A stretch of 64,000 nucleotides of DNA, taken from the NCBI GenBank assembly GCA_047967505.1, contig CM106538.1. The stretch is one strand, 5' to 3'. Below the pieces are notes generated by a model, which saw nothing but the letters and a program-made list of their open reading frames with translations, was not told where the DNA came from and made no database searches. The position numbers and the translations under genes were made by a program. Below are positions 51,069 to 63,439 of this stretch, piece after piece. This DNA comes from Dipteris shenzhenensis. Lineage: Eukaryota > Polypodiophyta > Polypodiopsida > Gleicheniales. The stretch's first letter is position 1. Every line of letters begins with the position of its first letter.

Positions 51069-54000
51069 CTCTTAATGCCAACCTCGATCGGTGTTCTCAT
51101 AGAGACATAGTAATAAGCTTGAAAGAGTGTGCTACTTGTGAAAGATAATTAATGTCACTATCCGACCGGGTCATCTACCTCTATCATTTCTGAATATGTT
51201 TCATCCATCACGCCTTGCAGCTACTTCACTCCTTCGTAGGAATCCTCTTCCGTCCTCACAAGCATGCAATCGAGAAGCGAATGTGCTGCGAGTCTTGCAC
51301 TACAGCTAACAACGAAAAGTTGCCTCGTTGGTCACCATAGGATTTACTCAATGCCTTCCATTGTCCTTCACAATCGTGTCTATATTTCCTCCATGTCCTT
51401 TTAGCATTTTCACCTTTAGCAAGGTTGTGGATGCCATTGTATGTCTTTGTGATGAGATACTTTGTACGACCTTACTTGATAATCGTCTCATAGTCGCCGC
51501 CATGCATTTCAATCAGATTGCCGCAGTTTTCGACAGAGTCTTGTGAAATGCTAACGAATTTTGCAACAATGTTGCATTGGTGTTTGGTTCGTTTTGATAG
51601 TTGCATGCATGTGTTGTGAAGACGAGCTTTGGTCCCATCCCCTCTGATCCTCATCCTCCCCCTCTCTTTGTCAAAGTCCTTACCTCTCTACTGAAATCTC
51701 CCACCCCAACATTTTTAGCAACGGCCACATCCGTTACAAACTCTTGAACGAATTCATTGAGGTCATCGACCCGATCGCTATCTCAGTTGTTGTTATCTCT
51801 TGAAGTACCTCTTTTTAGCTTCTTTTTTATTGAAGAAGTGGAGCAAGACTATGGTGGGAAGGCTTTTGTTATCAACTATTTAGCCGACATTTGAAAGAAG
51901 AGGGTCAATGTTTGCTTGGGTGTAGCCAATCGTAGAACTATTTTTCGGGGCCATTTTGGGGCTGCGACGCAACGTGTTGTGGGTGAGATTTTGAATTTTG
52001 CATCAACCCTCTCTCTCACCGAAATTTTTTCTAGTATTATGATTGCCACATTGGTGTAATAATGAGACATAATCTTATCATTGTCAATAGCGCAGAGCTC
52101 GACACATGCTCGGGGGGTGCACCAATAAGAAACCCTATGTATTGCGTGCATTCAAGGGGTATTTAAAAAACCACTCAACTAAAAATTTTCCTCCAATAAA
52201 ACCACCCCTCCTTACTTATATAAACTAATGGATTTTTTCATAAATTTGAATTTAGAAACCCCTCCTCTTATTGTAATCCTATTAATGTTTTTCCAAAAGT
52301 GCAATTAAATTACCTCTCCTTTTGAACGCACATGGTACACTAAAATTTTTGAGGTGAACCCCTGAGGACACATGGCACTACATGCATTTACTCATGAGCA
52401 CAGAGACTGTTGCTCTATCCTCCTTCGCACAATGTAGTCTCTGGCCTACTGACTACATCACATAGCTTTTGCCTTGCCACCTGTCATTGTGCAGCTTCGT
52501 CATCTGTCACTATACAACACAATCTTTTGTTGCACTGACCACTATGCTGGTTCGAGTAATACTGTTGGTATGGAGTGACCACCATGTTGGCTTGACTATA
52601 TCACATAACTTTTGCCTTACCACCTATCATTGCTCAACTTCCCCATCTATCACTACGCAACACAATCTTTTGTTGCACTGACCACCGTGTTGTTTCAGCA
52701 ATGATGTCAACAAGGAGAGACCACCACGTTGGCATGAAGACCACTATGGCATGTCAATCCCTAGAAAGAACCATATAAGGTCCATATCCATAACCACCAT
52801 GCTAGTTGTTGCAGCTATTTTAGCTCTAAACCAAGGAAAATATAGTCTTATTTTCGAGCTATTTTAGTCTTATTAGTCCTTGTGCAACAATTTCTCAACC
52901 ACCACAGTGCTTTTTGGAGCTGTTTTAGTTCCGAGCTATGGAAAATGTAGACATTTACAATTTATGATAGTTTCCTTACAACCGCCGCACTCGTTATTGG
53001 AGTTATTATAGTTCTAAACTAAGGAAAATATACTCCTATTTTGAAGCCAGTTTAGTCCTACTAGTCCTTGTGCAACAAATTTTGCAAGTTTTTGGAGCTA
53101 TTTTAGTGTTATTTTAGCTCCAAGGTAAGGAAAATGTAGTCCTATTTTAGAGCTATTTTAGTCCTTCTACAATAATTGCTTGTGAACAATTCGCATTGGT
53201 TGTAGTAAATCTTAAATGAAGGCATTTGTGAACCATTTTCACTACAATAACAATAGTTTTTTCAATAGTTTCTTGTGCAATGATCCCTATGGTTGCACTA
53301 AAATGTAAAAGAGGGAAAAAATATGCCATTAGTGCTTCTTTAGAGCCACTTTCACTACCAAAGTAATAGCAACAATAGTCTTTGCGATAATGGTACTACA
53401 TTGAAATTGAAACAAAATAAATTACATCCAATAGTTTTTGTGATAATAGAAATACATCGAAATTAAAACAAAAGAAATTCATTCAAAGCAAACATTTAAC
53501 AAAAGAGATTACATCCAAGATGCTAGCACTTTGTCTTTATGACACTTCTTTAAACACTTTCAGTACTTGTCAACAAGACTGTCCTAAACTAGCACAGTGG
53601 TTGAAAATTGTTTTGTTTCATTATATACTTTAATTAGACTGTGTTTTGCCTTCTTTTAGTAGCAGTAAAAAGGGGGCTCTTTATTCTATTTTTACTACAT
53701 ATTGGGTTAGTACATGGAGTTGTATCTGAAGTTTTTGGATCAGAATCCGAACATTTCAATAGGGTAGAGGAGCTTTGAGCATTGTAAGCCCTAGTACATC
53801 AGGAAACTTAAAGACAAGAATTTTTGTTGTTGCAAAACACACATAGAATTTGACTTGAGATCTAGTTGTGTTGGAGCATTGCTCTATGGAAATCGATGCC
53901 CATGCCTCCCCAATGAATACACAGTCTGTAGGCCACCAGAATCCTCATCATGTGTTGCAAGGGAGGGTAGGTTTTGTAGCCTAAGGTGTTTGTGGGAGCC

Positions 54001-54128
54001 ATTAGTTTGTCCAAAGGGAGACCATGAGTAGCACAGGATTGAATACATTCACAACACATGCAAGCATTATAGTTTGAAGCTAAAGAAGAAGACATTCAAT
54101 GTCCATCCAAATGAAATGAGGGAAGACA
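51069..54128. other. Outer right-arm DNA, no gene
   Basis: Mirror of 19.86-24.3 kb without the copia insertion. Frames such as 51328-51546 and 54095-53862 exist in both arms but their reading frames are not jointly conserved (indels, stops). It includes the AAAATAGCTCC-type repeats (52820-53170) and the empty copia target near 52680. Confidence 0.55.
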
Positions 54129-54239
54129 ACCATGTTGCTCTAAAATGGAGGAGATTTAAAAATGTCAATGTTGAAGGATCTGATAAATAGGGATGGCTAT
54201 TGCATGTTTCCATTGATGCCCCATGATCAGTCTAGAATA

Positions 54240-56250
54240 AACCCAGAGAACCTCTAGCTACCTGGTAAGGCAAGCAAAGAATAGAAGACAACATACCCAA
54301 AAGAAGACAATGGAAAACCAAAGTGTGTGCAAGGTCACGTTGAGGTATGTGTGAGTTGCAGGGTGTTTGCAGGGCAGGGACAAGTTGCAGGTACTTGATC
54401 TTCCAAGATTTAATGGGCGGGAGGTGTGAAAGATCAAAATTCGTAGGAGTACCAAAATTTTAGTTGCCGATTTTCTCCCCTCCAACGATACGTGTCAACA
54501 GAATTAAATATCCCAAACAAGTGCAATGTGGCCTAAAATGCTTCAAAACACAAATAGGCCAAAGGGCATGGTATTGGGTTTGATGATGTGTATTACTAAA
54601 TGCAATGCCTTTGGCATGCTTATGAGCCATATAGCAAGCAAGTGCATCGATAAATAAACAATTCAAAATTGTAAATAGTGTTGGATTTATTAAAGTATCT
54701 TTTCACATGCACAAATTGCACTTTTTCAACTTCTTCCATTTTAGGGTGAATCTAGATACCAATACCAACAACTATCAATGTTTTAAGAACCCATATAGCA
54801 GTCCCACTAGCTTGAATTCCAAATTTTCAATCTGTTTTGGTTTTTAACAAATCCAAAGAAAGTTATAGAGCGTGCCCTCAAATGGGTATGCATCACTTTA
54901 GTACAACATTGGAGGCATGTTAACCCATGCATAATGTTCTCATTTAGGTTTTTGATGTGTAAGCTTGGTTGCATGTATGTATAGAACAAATTTTTGATGT
55001 TTTTGAATAAATTGCTATATCTCCCTTTATTTTTTTAAATCGACTAGAAGCCTGTGACTCCTTCCATCAAGTTATCTAGAGTGCAAGCTTCTCTACTCCA
55101 TTGATAAGCAAGGTGACATTTCTCGCCTTAGTGAATATTTCCCGTTGAGCTATTAAATCTCTAAATACTCAAGTGAAAAATAGCTCCACTATCAATTTCA
55201 CATCAGGGTCATTGTTCTCGTAGGTGTAGCCATTTATGGTGAGGTTCATGGAATTTTCTGTATGTAGGTAACTTCCATGACCCATAACTTATGCATTGCT
55301 CAATGGAATTGGGCAAACTTTATCTTCAAGTTGTAGATCCAAAATTGAACATGAGACTAAAAAATTATGGAGTAATGATTTGGAATGAGACCGTTAAACC
55401 ATTACAAGTGCTATGTTGCATGTGAAGCATGCATCCTGACGAGTATATGATATAGCAATTTATTCAAAAACATCAAAATTTTATTCTGAACATACATGCA
55501 ACCAAGGAATCATTCAAAAGTACATTACATGATATTTTCCTTAACCCAAGGACACACCTAAATGAGAACATTAGGTATGGCTTAATGGGCCTCCAAGATT
55601 GTGCTAAAATGATGCACACCCATTTGAGGACACACTCAATAACTTATTTTTGATTTGTTGAAAACCAAAATGGATTGAAAATTTGGAGTCCAAACTAGTG
55701 GGACTACTACATGATGGTTTAGAACATTGATAGTTGTTGCTATTGGTATCTGGGTTCACCCTAAAATGGAAGAAGCTGCAAATGTGCAATTTGTGCATGT
55801 GCAAAGATCTTTTAATAAATCCAACACTTTACAATTTTGAATTGTTTCTTTTTTCATGCACTTTCTTGCTATATCACTCATAAGCATGCCAAAGGTCATT
55901 GCATTTCATAATACATAGCATCAAATCCGATAGTGTGCCCTTTGGCCTATTTGCATTTTGAAGCATTTTAGGCCACATTGCTTTTGTTTGGCATATCCAA
56001 TTTTGCTGACCTGTATTGCTGGAGGGGGGAAACCCAACGATGGCTGATAATTTTGCTACTCCCATGAATTTTGAATTTTTGCACCTTCTGCCCATCGGAT
56101 CTTGGAATATTAAGTACTTCCAATGTACCCCCGCCCTGCAAACACCCTGTAACCCACATGCACCTCGACATGACCGTGTGTGGACTTGGGTTTGGCATTT
56201 TCTTCTTTTAGGTAAGTTGTCTTCTATTCTTTGCTCGTATCACAAGCTAG
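54240..56250. repeat. Independent palindrome, arms about 0.8 kb
   Basis: 54240-55018 and 55449-56250 are inverted copies: AATAAATTGCTATATC at 55005 pairs with GATATAGCAATTTATTC at 55449, and GCCCTGCAAACACCCTG-type sequence at 56134 pairs with 54360-54378. A spacer of about 430 bp separates them. Substitutions and small indels are frequent, so it is older than or unrelated to the large duplication. The frames inside have no recognisable domain. Confidence 0.85.
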
Positions 56251-56277
56251 CTTCTTTGGCTCTATTCTGGACTCATC

Positions 56278-57090
56278 GTGGCCATGGCATCAATGGCAAC
56301 ATGCAGATTGCCATGGCTTGCAAGAGAAGCAGACAGAGGTTGCGAGACAGGAAAGTTGAAAAGCTTGGTCAAGACACAAGGAACATATTCCGAGTCAAGG
56401 AAAGCAATGGTATGGTATCGAAAGGGCAATGAAAGACACTTGCAATGTTTGCGAAGGGAGAAACAATGAGAAGAAAGAAAACTCCTTGTAGAGCAGCAAC
56501 AGGAAGTAGTTGTAGATGCATGCATTCGATCATTGCCATCAGAGTGAAGAACATGAGGTGTGGTGTCATGATTGGTGGGAGCATTCGAAGCAGCAACATC
56601 AAGCCATTCAGGTGAATACCAGTCTCGAGTCTTCACAAGCTTTAGCCTACACCTTAAAGTTTATAGAGTAACAACCCTACCAACACCTCGGGAGATGCAT
56701 GCCAAAGAGGCGGTGCTCTCTAACTTGAGAAATGGCCTACAGAAAGTGAAAGGGGTACACGACTTAGATTAACTAGCAGCAAAGAGGGAGACATTAGGTA
56801 TGTTATTGTCCCTTGACGCAAAGGAGAAACGGCTTGGGCACATAATGTCAAAGATGTTGTCAATCAAAAGGACTTTCATGGCTCCAATGGTTGAACATAG
56901 AGCAAAAGCAATGCACGATAATTTCGATCTGAGAAGTCTATGGGCTTCAACAAAATGCAAAAAAACAAGGGACACTCTAAGTGCGAAAGTCATTGCTAGA
57001 ATAACAATGTTTTGGCATGAAAATACGAGAGTTCCTGCAAATAGAAAGGACATATGTAAAAAGTGGACAAGATGCAAGGTGTTTGACTAG
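56278..57090 (+). pseudogene. N-terminal part of the unclassified DDE-like transposase
   Basis: Plus-strand frames at 56572-56772 and 56800-57090. The second (LSLDAKEKRLGHIMSKMLSI...) ends SAKVIARITMFWHENTRVPANRKDICKKW. An aromatic-WHENTRVPANRKD pattern is what I associate with the N-terminal half of the same multi-copy family whose C-terminal half is at 60.76-62.1 kb on the same strand. About 3.7 kb of tandem repeats separates the halves. The link between the halves is inference from memory of the family. Confidence 0.45.
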
Positions 57091-57220
57091 CACATCATAC
57101 ACATGCTTGATACAATGCAACTCAATGGTGCCTAAACTAGCCCGGTGGTTGTTTGTGATTGAGCTTTGAGCTAGTTTACTTTTTTCATTTCTAAACCAGG
57201 CTTGGACTAAATGTGATTGT

Positions 57221-57640
57221 CCTAAACCAACCCAGTGTTTGGAACATCATGCAACCGTGGTGGCTGGTCCAGCTCAAACACGAGTTATGTGATTGTCCTA
57301 AACCAGCTTGGATCAACAAAAATTAATAGTAACAGATTTTGCAACAGAACAATAATATATTGTTATTGTCCTAAAATAGCTCGATGGTTGGGACATCATG
57401 AAACTGTGGCTGGTTCAGCTCAAACACCAATTATGTGATTTTCCTAAATCAGCGTGGTCGAGCAAAAATTACTAGCAATATATTTTGCAATAGAATAGTA
57501 ATATATTGTTATTTTACTAAACCAACTTAGTGGTTGGAACATCATGCAATCGTGGCTGGTTCAACTCAATCACCAGTTATGTGATTGTCTTGAACTAGCA
57601 TGGTTGAAAAGACATTAGTTGTTGACCATGATGAAAGCAT
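57221..57640. repeat. Three-copy tandem repeat, period about 146-149 bp
   Basis: Starts at about 57221, 57370 and 57516, each with TAAACCAAC/TAGC-type sequence, GGTTGGAACATCATGCAA, GTGGCTGGTTCAGCTCAA and ATTTTGCAA...AATATATTGTTATT. Noncoding. Confidence 0.8.
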
Positions 57641-58690
57641 GGATAGGTGGTTCAAAAAGTGGTGTCATTGACTTTTCTTTGTCCTGCGCTAACAAGTAGT
57701 ACTAAGAATGTGCTAGTAGTAAGAGTGAATGTAAGGTAGTAATGAGTAAGAATAATGGGTAGTGGTGAGAATGATGAGTACTGGTTAAAAAAGAGTGGGA
57801 AACTATTATTTCTGTTTCCTCGTTGCACGCTGTGCAGTGGTCATGTATGCATGCGCTCATTGGAGACATCTAAGTTGAAAAAATGCAACTAGAGTTTGCA
57901 AAAATTTTGATCCTCAAGATTTTTGAATGATATTGAGTTTGATAAATATAATATTGAAAAAAGATGTCGAATCCTCAAGCAGTCCAGGTTCCGAGGTCGG
58001 GGTCCACTTACCTGCCACCATCTAAACAAACTAGGTGTTAGAACATCATAGTTACATTTGGGAAGACAAGTAATGCATGTTTTCCCCACCTTGTTATCAC
58101 TTTACCTAGGAATATAGACAACCATATGGATTCTTAAGTGAAGTTTAAGTCACAAGTGGAGTAAGGAGCGAATGAGTGCATGGCTTAAGAAGGGATTAGA
58201 GGAGGTATGGGATGATTAGTGGGCTTGGTATGTGGGGTGGTTAAAAAGAAAGTGTAAAGGGAAGATTTCACGGGGGTACATAAAAGAATAATTCATAGTG
58301 AGGGAAGTATTCATGTGTGTGTTTGTGTGTAAAGAAATAAGTGTCTATGTGTGTGAGATACATGTACTAATCAAGTTTATGGGGTGTGTCTGTGTGCACG
58401 CGCTCATATTGTACGTTGTGGTGTGATAAGAAATCTTTTTTTTCAAGCTTCCTGGCCTCTTTAAGCTCATGCGTCAATGTCCATCAGCTTCTATGCTTCC
58501 TTTAGCTTGATCATTAGCTTTCTTGCCTTCAGCTTCCTCGACTCCTTCCACGCTCAGCTCTGTCGTCAACTTCCATAGCTTCCCTACCTTCAACTTTCTC
58601 ATCTTCTTCCTCTTCTTGTACTTTCTTGTCTTCTCTACCTCCTCCCTTGGATTGAATCTGTCACCCTCATTCTTTGTATCTCTCTACGAC
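57641..58690. other. Intergenic, nothing recognised
   Basis: Short GTAGTAATGAGTAAGAAT-type repeats at 57700-57790 and an AGCTTCC-rich stretch at 58445-58600. No domain-bearing frame. Confidence 0.45.
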
Positions 58691-58714
58691 ACATATAGAA
58701 AGTGCACTTCATAA

Positions 58715-60750
58715 GTTTTATAAAGTGCTATAAAAGTACTTGTAAGACCTATAAAAGTACTATTAAGTGGCTTTGAAGCACTCTAAAGTGGTCTTGAACC
58801 ACTATTAAGTGATTTTGCAATACTATTCAAGTACTTTGTAAGAGCTACAAAAGTTCTGCTTAGTGCTTCTATGTGGTCCAGAAGAACTAATTAGTCCTTT
58901 TAGCTGGGGTTTTTAATACCTCTGAATCACTTTTATGATACTCTTAATAGCTCTGCAACTCTTTTAGGTGGACTTTCAAGATATACAAGCTATGCAATGT
59001 TTGTTAATGTTTTGTCAATATGGCCCTTAAGGGGTCCCCTTTAGGAGCAAGGGCCATATTGGCAAACACATGATAAATCCTTGTCAATGTGTTTGTCTCA
59101 ATATGGCCCTTGAGTTCCACTAAATTTAAAGTGATACTGAAGTATTTCAAATACTTTAGTGCAACTTGGAAGAACTTCAGTGTCACTTGAAAATACTTAA
59201 AAATACACATGGAAATACTTCAGTTTCACTTGAAAGTAATTTTGTGCCATTTACAATTTTGAAGTATTATTAAATGTGCTAAAGTACTATTATTCAGTGG
59301 TTTTGCAATATTATTAAATGGTGCTAAAGTATTGTTAAGCAATCCATAAGTTTTATAAACTGGTACAGAAGTACTTGTAAGTACTGCAAAAGTACTATTA
59401 AGTGGTCCTAAACCAATATTAAGTGGCTATGTAGTACTATTATTGCAAACACATAATAACTACTTGTCAATGTGTTTGTCAATATGGCCATTCGGTCCTT
59501 CAAATTGGTTTAGATCTACCAAAGGAGTTATAGTTTCTTCTTAGTGATCCATAAGTTCTATTAAGTGGTTCTGTAGTAATATTAAATGGTGCCAAATTAC
59601 TATTAAGTGGTACAGTTGTACTTCTAAGTGCTGCAAAAGTACTATTAAGTGTTCTTGAAGCACTATCAAGTGGTCCTAAACTAGTATTAAGTGGTTCTGA
59701 AGTACTATTATTGGCAAACACATGATAAATCCTTGTCAATGTGTTTGTCAATATGGCCCTTAGGTCATTGAAATTGGTTCATATGCACTTATAAGTGTTC
59801 TAGAGGTCCTATTGACTAGTTTATAAGCAATTCTTAAATGTACTAAGGGACTTATAAGTGCTTCTTAGTGATCTAGAGGTTATACTAAGTGGTTCTGCAA
59901 TATTAATAAATGGTGTTGAAGTACTATTAAGTGGTACAGCAGTACTTGTAAGTGCTACAAAACTACTACTAAGTGGTCCTGAAGCACTATTCAATTGTTC
60001 TGAACCACTATTAAAGTAAAAATTAGTGCTTCTAAGTGGTCCTAGAGTGCTCTTAAGTAGACTTAAAGTAGTATTAAGTGGTTTTGTAGTACCATTAACT
60101 AGTTATTACTACTATTAAGTGGTCTAGAAGTACTATTACTAGTCACTTTCTAGCCCTTTTATTTGTCCTATTATTACAAATGATGAAAGAAGCAAGATGG
60201 GTTTATTAGGTGGCTAGAGTTATCAGCATTCCCAATGGATCTGCTCATTTGAATGGACATGTAACATTGTTTGTCATCCACTTTTCATGTGGATCTCATT
60301 CCATTGGATGTGTTTGATATGAGAAATTGAAGGAGATCAACATGGAAAGTGGACTACCAATGATGTTCAAGTCTCTAAAATTCTCTTTGCCCAAATTGGA
60401 CCAGATCTTTTTTGAAAGAGAGAGTAAAGGAGAACCTACTTCCTGTGTAGTAATGGCAATGCAAAACCAAATGACAAAATCATTGTTGATGTTTAAGATT
60501 TGACCATAAACTAGAAGGCTTGAATTGGAAACGCAAGCTTGATAGTCTAGAAGTACTATTAAGTTGTCCGAAAGCACTATTAAGTGGTTATGAAATAATA
60601 TTAAATAAGCCAAAAGTACTATTAAGTGCTTTTATGTGATTGAAAACATACTATTAAGTGGTCATGAAGCACTATTAATTGGTTTGGAGTACTATTAAAT
60701 AGTTCTAAGGTACCATTAAGTGATTCTTAGTGGTCCAGAGATACTACTAT
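58715..60750. repeat. 21-bp minisatellite with hairpin spacers, right copy
   Basis: AAGTACTATTAAGTGGT-type units. At 59584-59690 the AAGTG/AAATG word recurs at 59584, 59605, 59626, 59647, 59668 and 59689, exactly 21 bp apart. Hairpin blocks with CAAACACATGATAAATCC are inserted at about 59020-59110, 59445-59490 and 59708-59758. On the minus strand a heptad frame (NSTSEPL, NTSLGPL, DSASRTL...) is open for 83 codons at 59751-59500. A unique stretch of about 380 bp (60160-60540) interrupts the array, mirroring 37350-37740. Confidence 0.88.
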
Positions 60751-60755
60751 CCAAT

Positions 60756-62080
60756 ATTTTTTTTGTGGTAGGTGGAGTTCTTCTAAAGATTCAAGGACCG
60801 CTACCCATACATGAAGATTTCTCAAAGATGCTTTGAGGGCCTGAAGCCCGTCTTTGTGTCCAAATTGAAGGATCGATACACTTGCTACTATGCTTCACAT
60901 GTGCAAATGATTCAATTATATGCGGAAGAAACAATTCGGAATCCATGGGACACTATGCACATGTGCTTGCGGTGTTTGTGACCATGGTATGATAAATTTT
61001 GTGTAAAGCTGCAAATTCTATCTAAAATAGCATCACAACTGTTTGTGAGTCATTACTATGCCCTCAATTATGAATGCATAATGGGACTATGTGCTGAATG
61101 TGGCATAATAAGAATGGTGCTATTCCCTAATGAGATAATAGATAATAACTTGCTCCTCCCTGTGAAGGTCTTTCAAGATATAGAGATAGGAAAACGTGAC
61201 GAAGATGGTGGAAAGAAGAAAAGAAACGATCTTCTAGTGCAACATACGAAATCTCATGATTTTTTATCCTTCTTTACAAAGCACATCAATAGTTTTATTC
61301 AGCACAACTTCATTTGCAAGTGGCATGCTTAACAAGACAGGGATTGTATTGAGAGCTTTGCATGTGATGTTGGTCTTAGTAATTGCCTTTGCTAAGAATT
61401 ATACCTTTAAAGAGCAGAATGAAATGCAGTCCATGCATTGGTACAATTATCAGGTTACCATCTTAGTGCACATAACATATGTGTACACTGGTTCAAACCA
61501 TGTTAGGAAAACTATCCATTTATATATTTCAAATGACAAGACACATGACACCCTCTTTGTGCAACATTGATTTCTTTACATCACCAGTGGCTTAAACATT
61601 AGGGTCTTGCATTGAAACATCATTGGGAGTGGTCGGACAGATGTGCGGCCCAATTCAAAACAAAGCATCCTTTCTACTTTCTTGCCAGGAACTTTAGCCT
61701 AACTCGACTTTGAATGTTATGGAGCTTTCGAGATTTAGGCCATGGAAAAGGAGAACATAATGGAGCTAGAGATTTCATAAATAGAGAGCTTACACATGGA
61801 ACAACTGAAACCAAATGGATGGACTTTGAAGTGTGTGGCTGATGTGGTGAATTTTCTAAGGGCCAAGTTTTTGTGGCAGTGAGGTGAACAAAGTCTTTTA
61901 GGGAATCAAAGAGGATGAAGTACAAAAAGATAACAAGTGGGACTGCAAGTTTGTGGTAGGTCCTCTCGACACGTCTTGCATGGATTCCCCTGCTTGGGCT
62001 TTGTCATGGAGCTCCATTGGACTGGCGTGTTTGTTTTGACACTGAAAAGGTTCCTTTATACTATTCTATCATTTTTCCCT
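60756..62080 (+). pseudogene. C-terminal part of the unclassified DDE-like transposase, right copy
   Basis: Plus-strand segments: RFKDRYPYMKISQRCFEGLK and KLKDRYTCYYASHVQM (60780-60915), MGLCAECGIIRMVLFPNE and VQHTKSHDFLSFFTKHINSF, FICKWHA (61045-61332), then in another frame AKNYTFKEQNEMQSMHWYNY, QVTILVHITY and THDTLFVQH (to 61570), HHWEWSDRCAAQFKTKHPFY (61620), LGHGKGEHNGARDFINREL (61735-61790). Two frame changes and several stops make it a relic. The conserved aspartate of WSD is present; the GHGKG block has H-N where relatives as I recall them have V-D or similar. I cannot name the superfamily. Confidence 0.6.
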
Positions 62081-62359
62081 AAGAAGGATGGGAAGCTATC
62101 GAGGTCAGTTTTGAAGGCGCTTAGTAGTTCTTTGATGGTTGTAGTTCCACCAGCATTTTGCATGTCACTATCCTCCACTTGGAATGTGAAGCCCGTTGTC
62201 GGACCAACTTTTGCATTTTCTTTGGTTTGTTCAAGATATTGCATGATGTAGTCTATCTTATTGTTGTCTTCAGGGCTGGCAACTCAAATTCACTAGAAAA
62301 GAGGCGGCTTACTTTAGCAGGGTGAGCACCCACCCTATCTAAAAGTTAACCTGCCTACC

Positions 62360-63037
62360 ATGAATGTTGACAATGGAATACTTAATGAAACAACCAAATG
62401 GTTGTGTTCCTATGTGGTAGTTGGAAACATTCACGGCCCTCGTCCTACCTTGGTGTTCGTAGAGGGATGGGTTGGCAATTTCTGGTCGCACAAAGGACTA
62501 AATGTCACAACCATTCGCTTCCTCAGGAAGGAGTATATGGTTTTTCTGTTTGAGAAGTTCTACAAAGGTACATGGATGATCATGAACCAACCTTGCTCTA
62601 TCCAGATGTGGGAACCCTCCTTTAATCTAGACTTACCTTCGCCTGCCAAAGCACCCATTTGGGTAGAGTTTCCAAACCTTCCGCCGTCGCTCTTCCCATA
62701 GTTGGAAGTGCTTTGTTTCCCTCTTGGCCAGTTTTTTGGATTAGAAACCGAAAGATTCATAAGCCTTATAGGAAATCCACTAGCCTGTGTTCTGATGGAT
62801 TTGTCTATAGATTCTCCCAATGCCATTTGATTGCTGGAGGGCGATAGGTCTGAATTAATACAAAAGGTGTTCTACAAGAATATCCCCAACTCATGTTTCC
62901 TCTGTGGATTGGGTGGACACTTTATAAAAGTCTGTCCTACTCATAGCAATAATGGTAAAAAGAAGCAAGCTAAGAGTAGTAAGGAGCAAGAGGCACTAGA
63001 GAAGACAAGGGTAGAGGAGCCAACTCCTTCACCATAG
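62360..63037 (+). pseudogene. LINE ORF1 (DUF4283-like plus CCHC zinc knuckle)
   Basis: MNVDNGILNETTKWLCSYVV..., then FLRKEYMVFLFEKFYKGTW, CSIQMWEPSFNLDLPSPAKA, PIWVEFPNLPPSLFP, a stop (TAG, probably from TGG) at 62701, ETERFISLIGNPLA-like sequence in the next frame, and CFLCGLGGHFIKVC (C-x2-C-x4-H-x4-C) at 62897-62938. This is the RNA-binding ORF1 of plant L1 LINEs. Followed by a lysine/glutamate-rich tail. Confidence 0.85.
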
Positions 63038-63439
63038 GAATCAGAGTAAAGAGAGTCAGGTAGAGATAGAAAAGAAAGGTAAACAGATAGAGGAAGAGAG
63101 GACCATTGGAGAGAACATGGAAGACAATTTAGGAGAAGAGGATTTTGTCCCCAAAACATAGGATTTTGAAGCTCAATTAGAGCAAGCTGAACATGAAGCC
63201 ATTTCACAAAGATGAACAGCCTTTTGCTCTAGTGATGGGAAAAAGAACAATTCAACTTGAAAAAAGATTGAATAGCTCCCACCTAGATAACCCAACCAAG
63301 AAGAGTTTAGCAAAAAGAGAAAAGAGGAGGTTGTCTAGAGGCTTTGCGTTATACCCTTAAATGAGCCTGATCAACTTCAAGAATTTGAGGAATAAAAGCT
63401 CCACCCAATGATGAGTCAAAAAATAATTTGTGTCTTTCA

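Noticed and set aside
56262-56636. 124-codon minus-strand frame
   Set aside because: It overlaps the plus-strand transposase N-terminal region, with no recognisable feature of its own.
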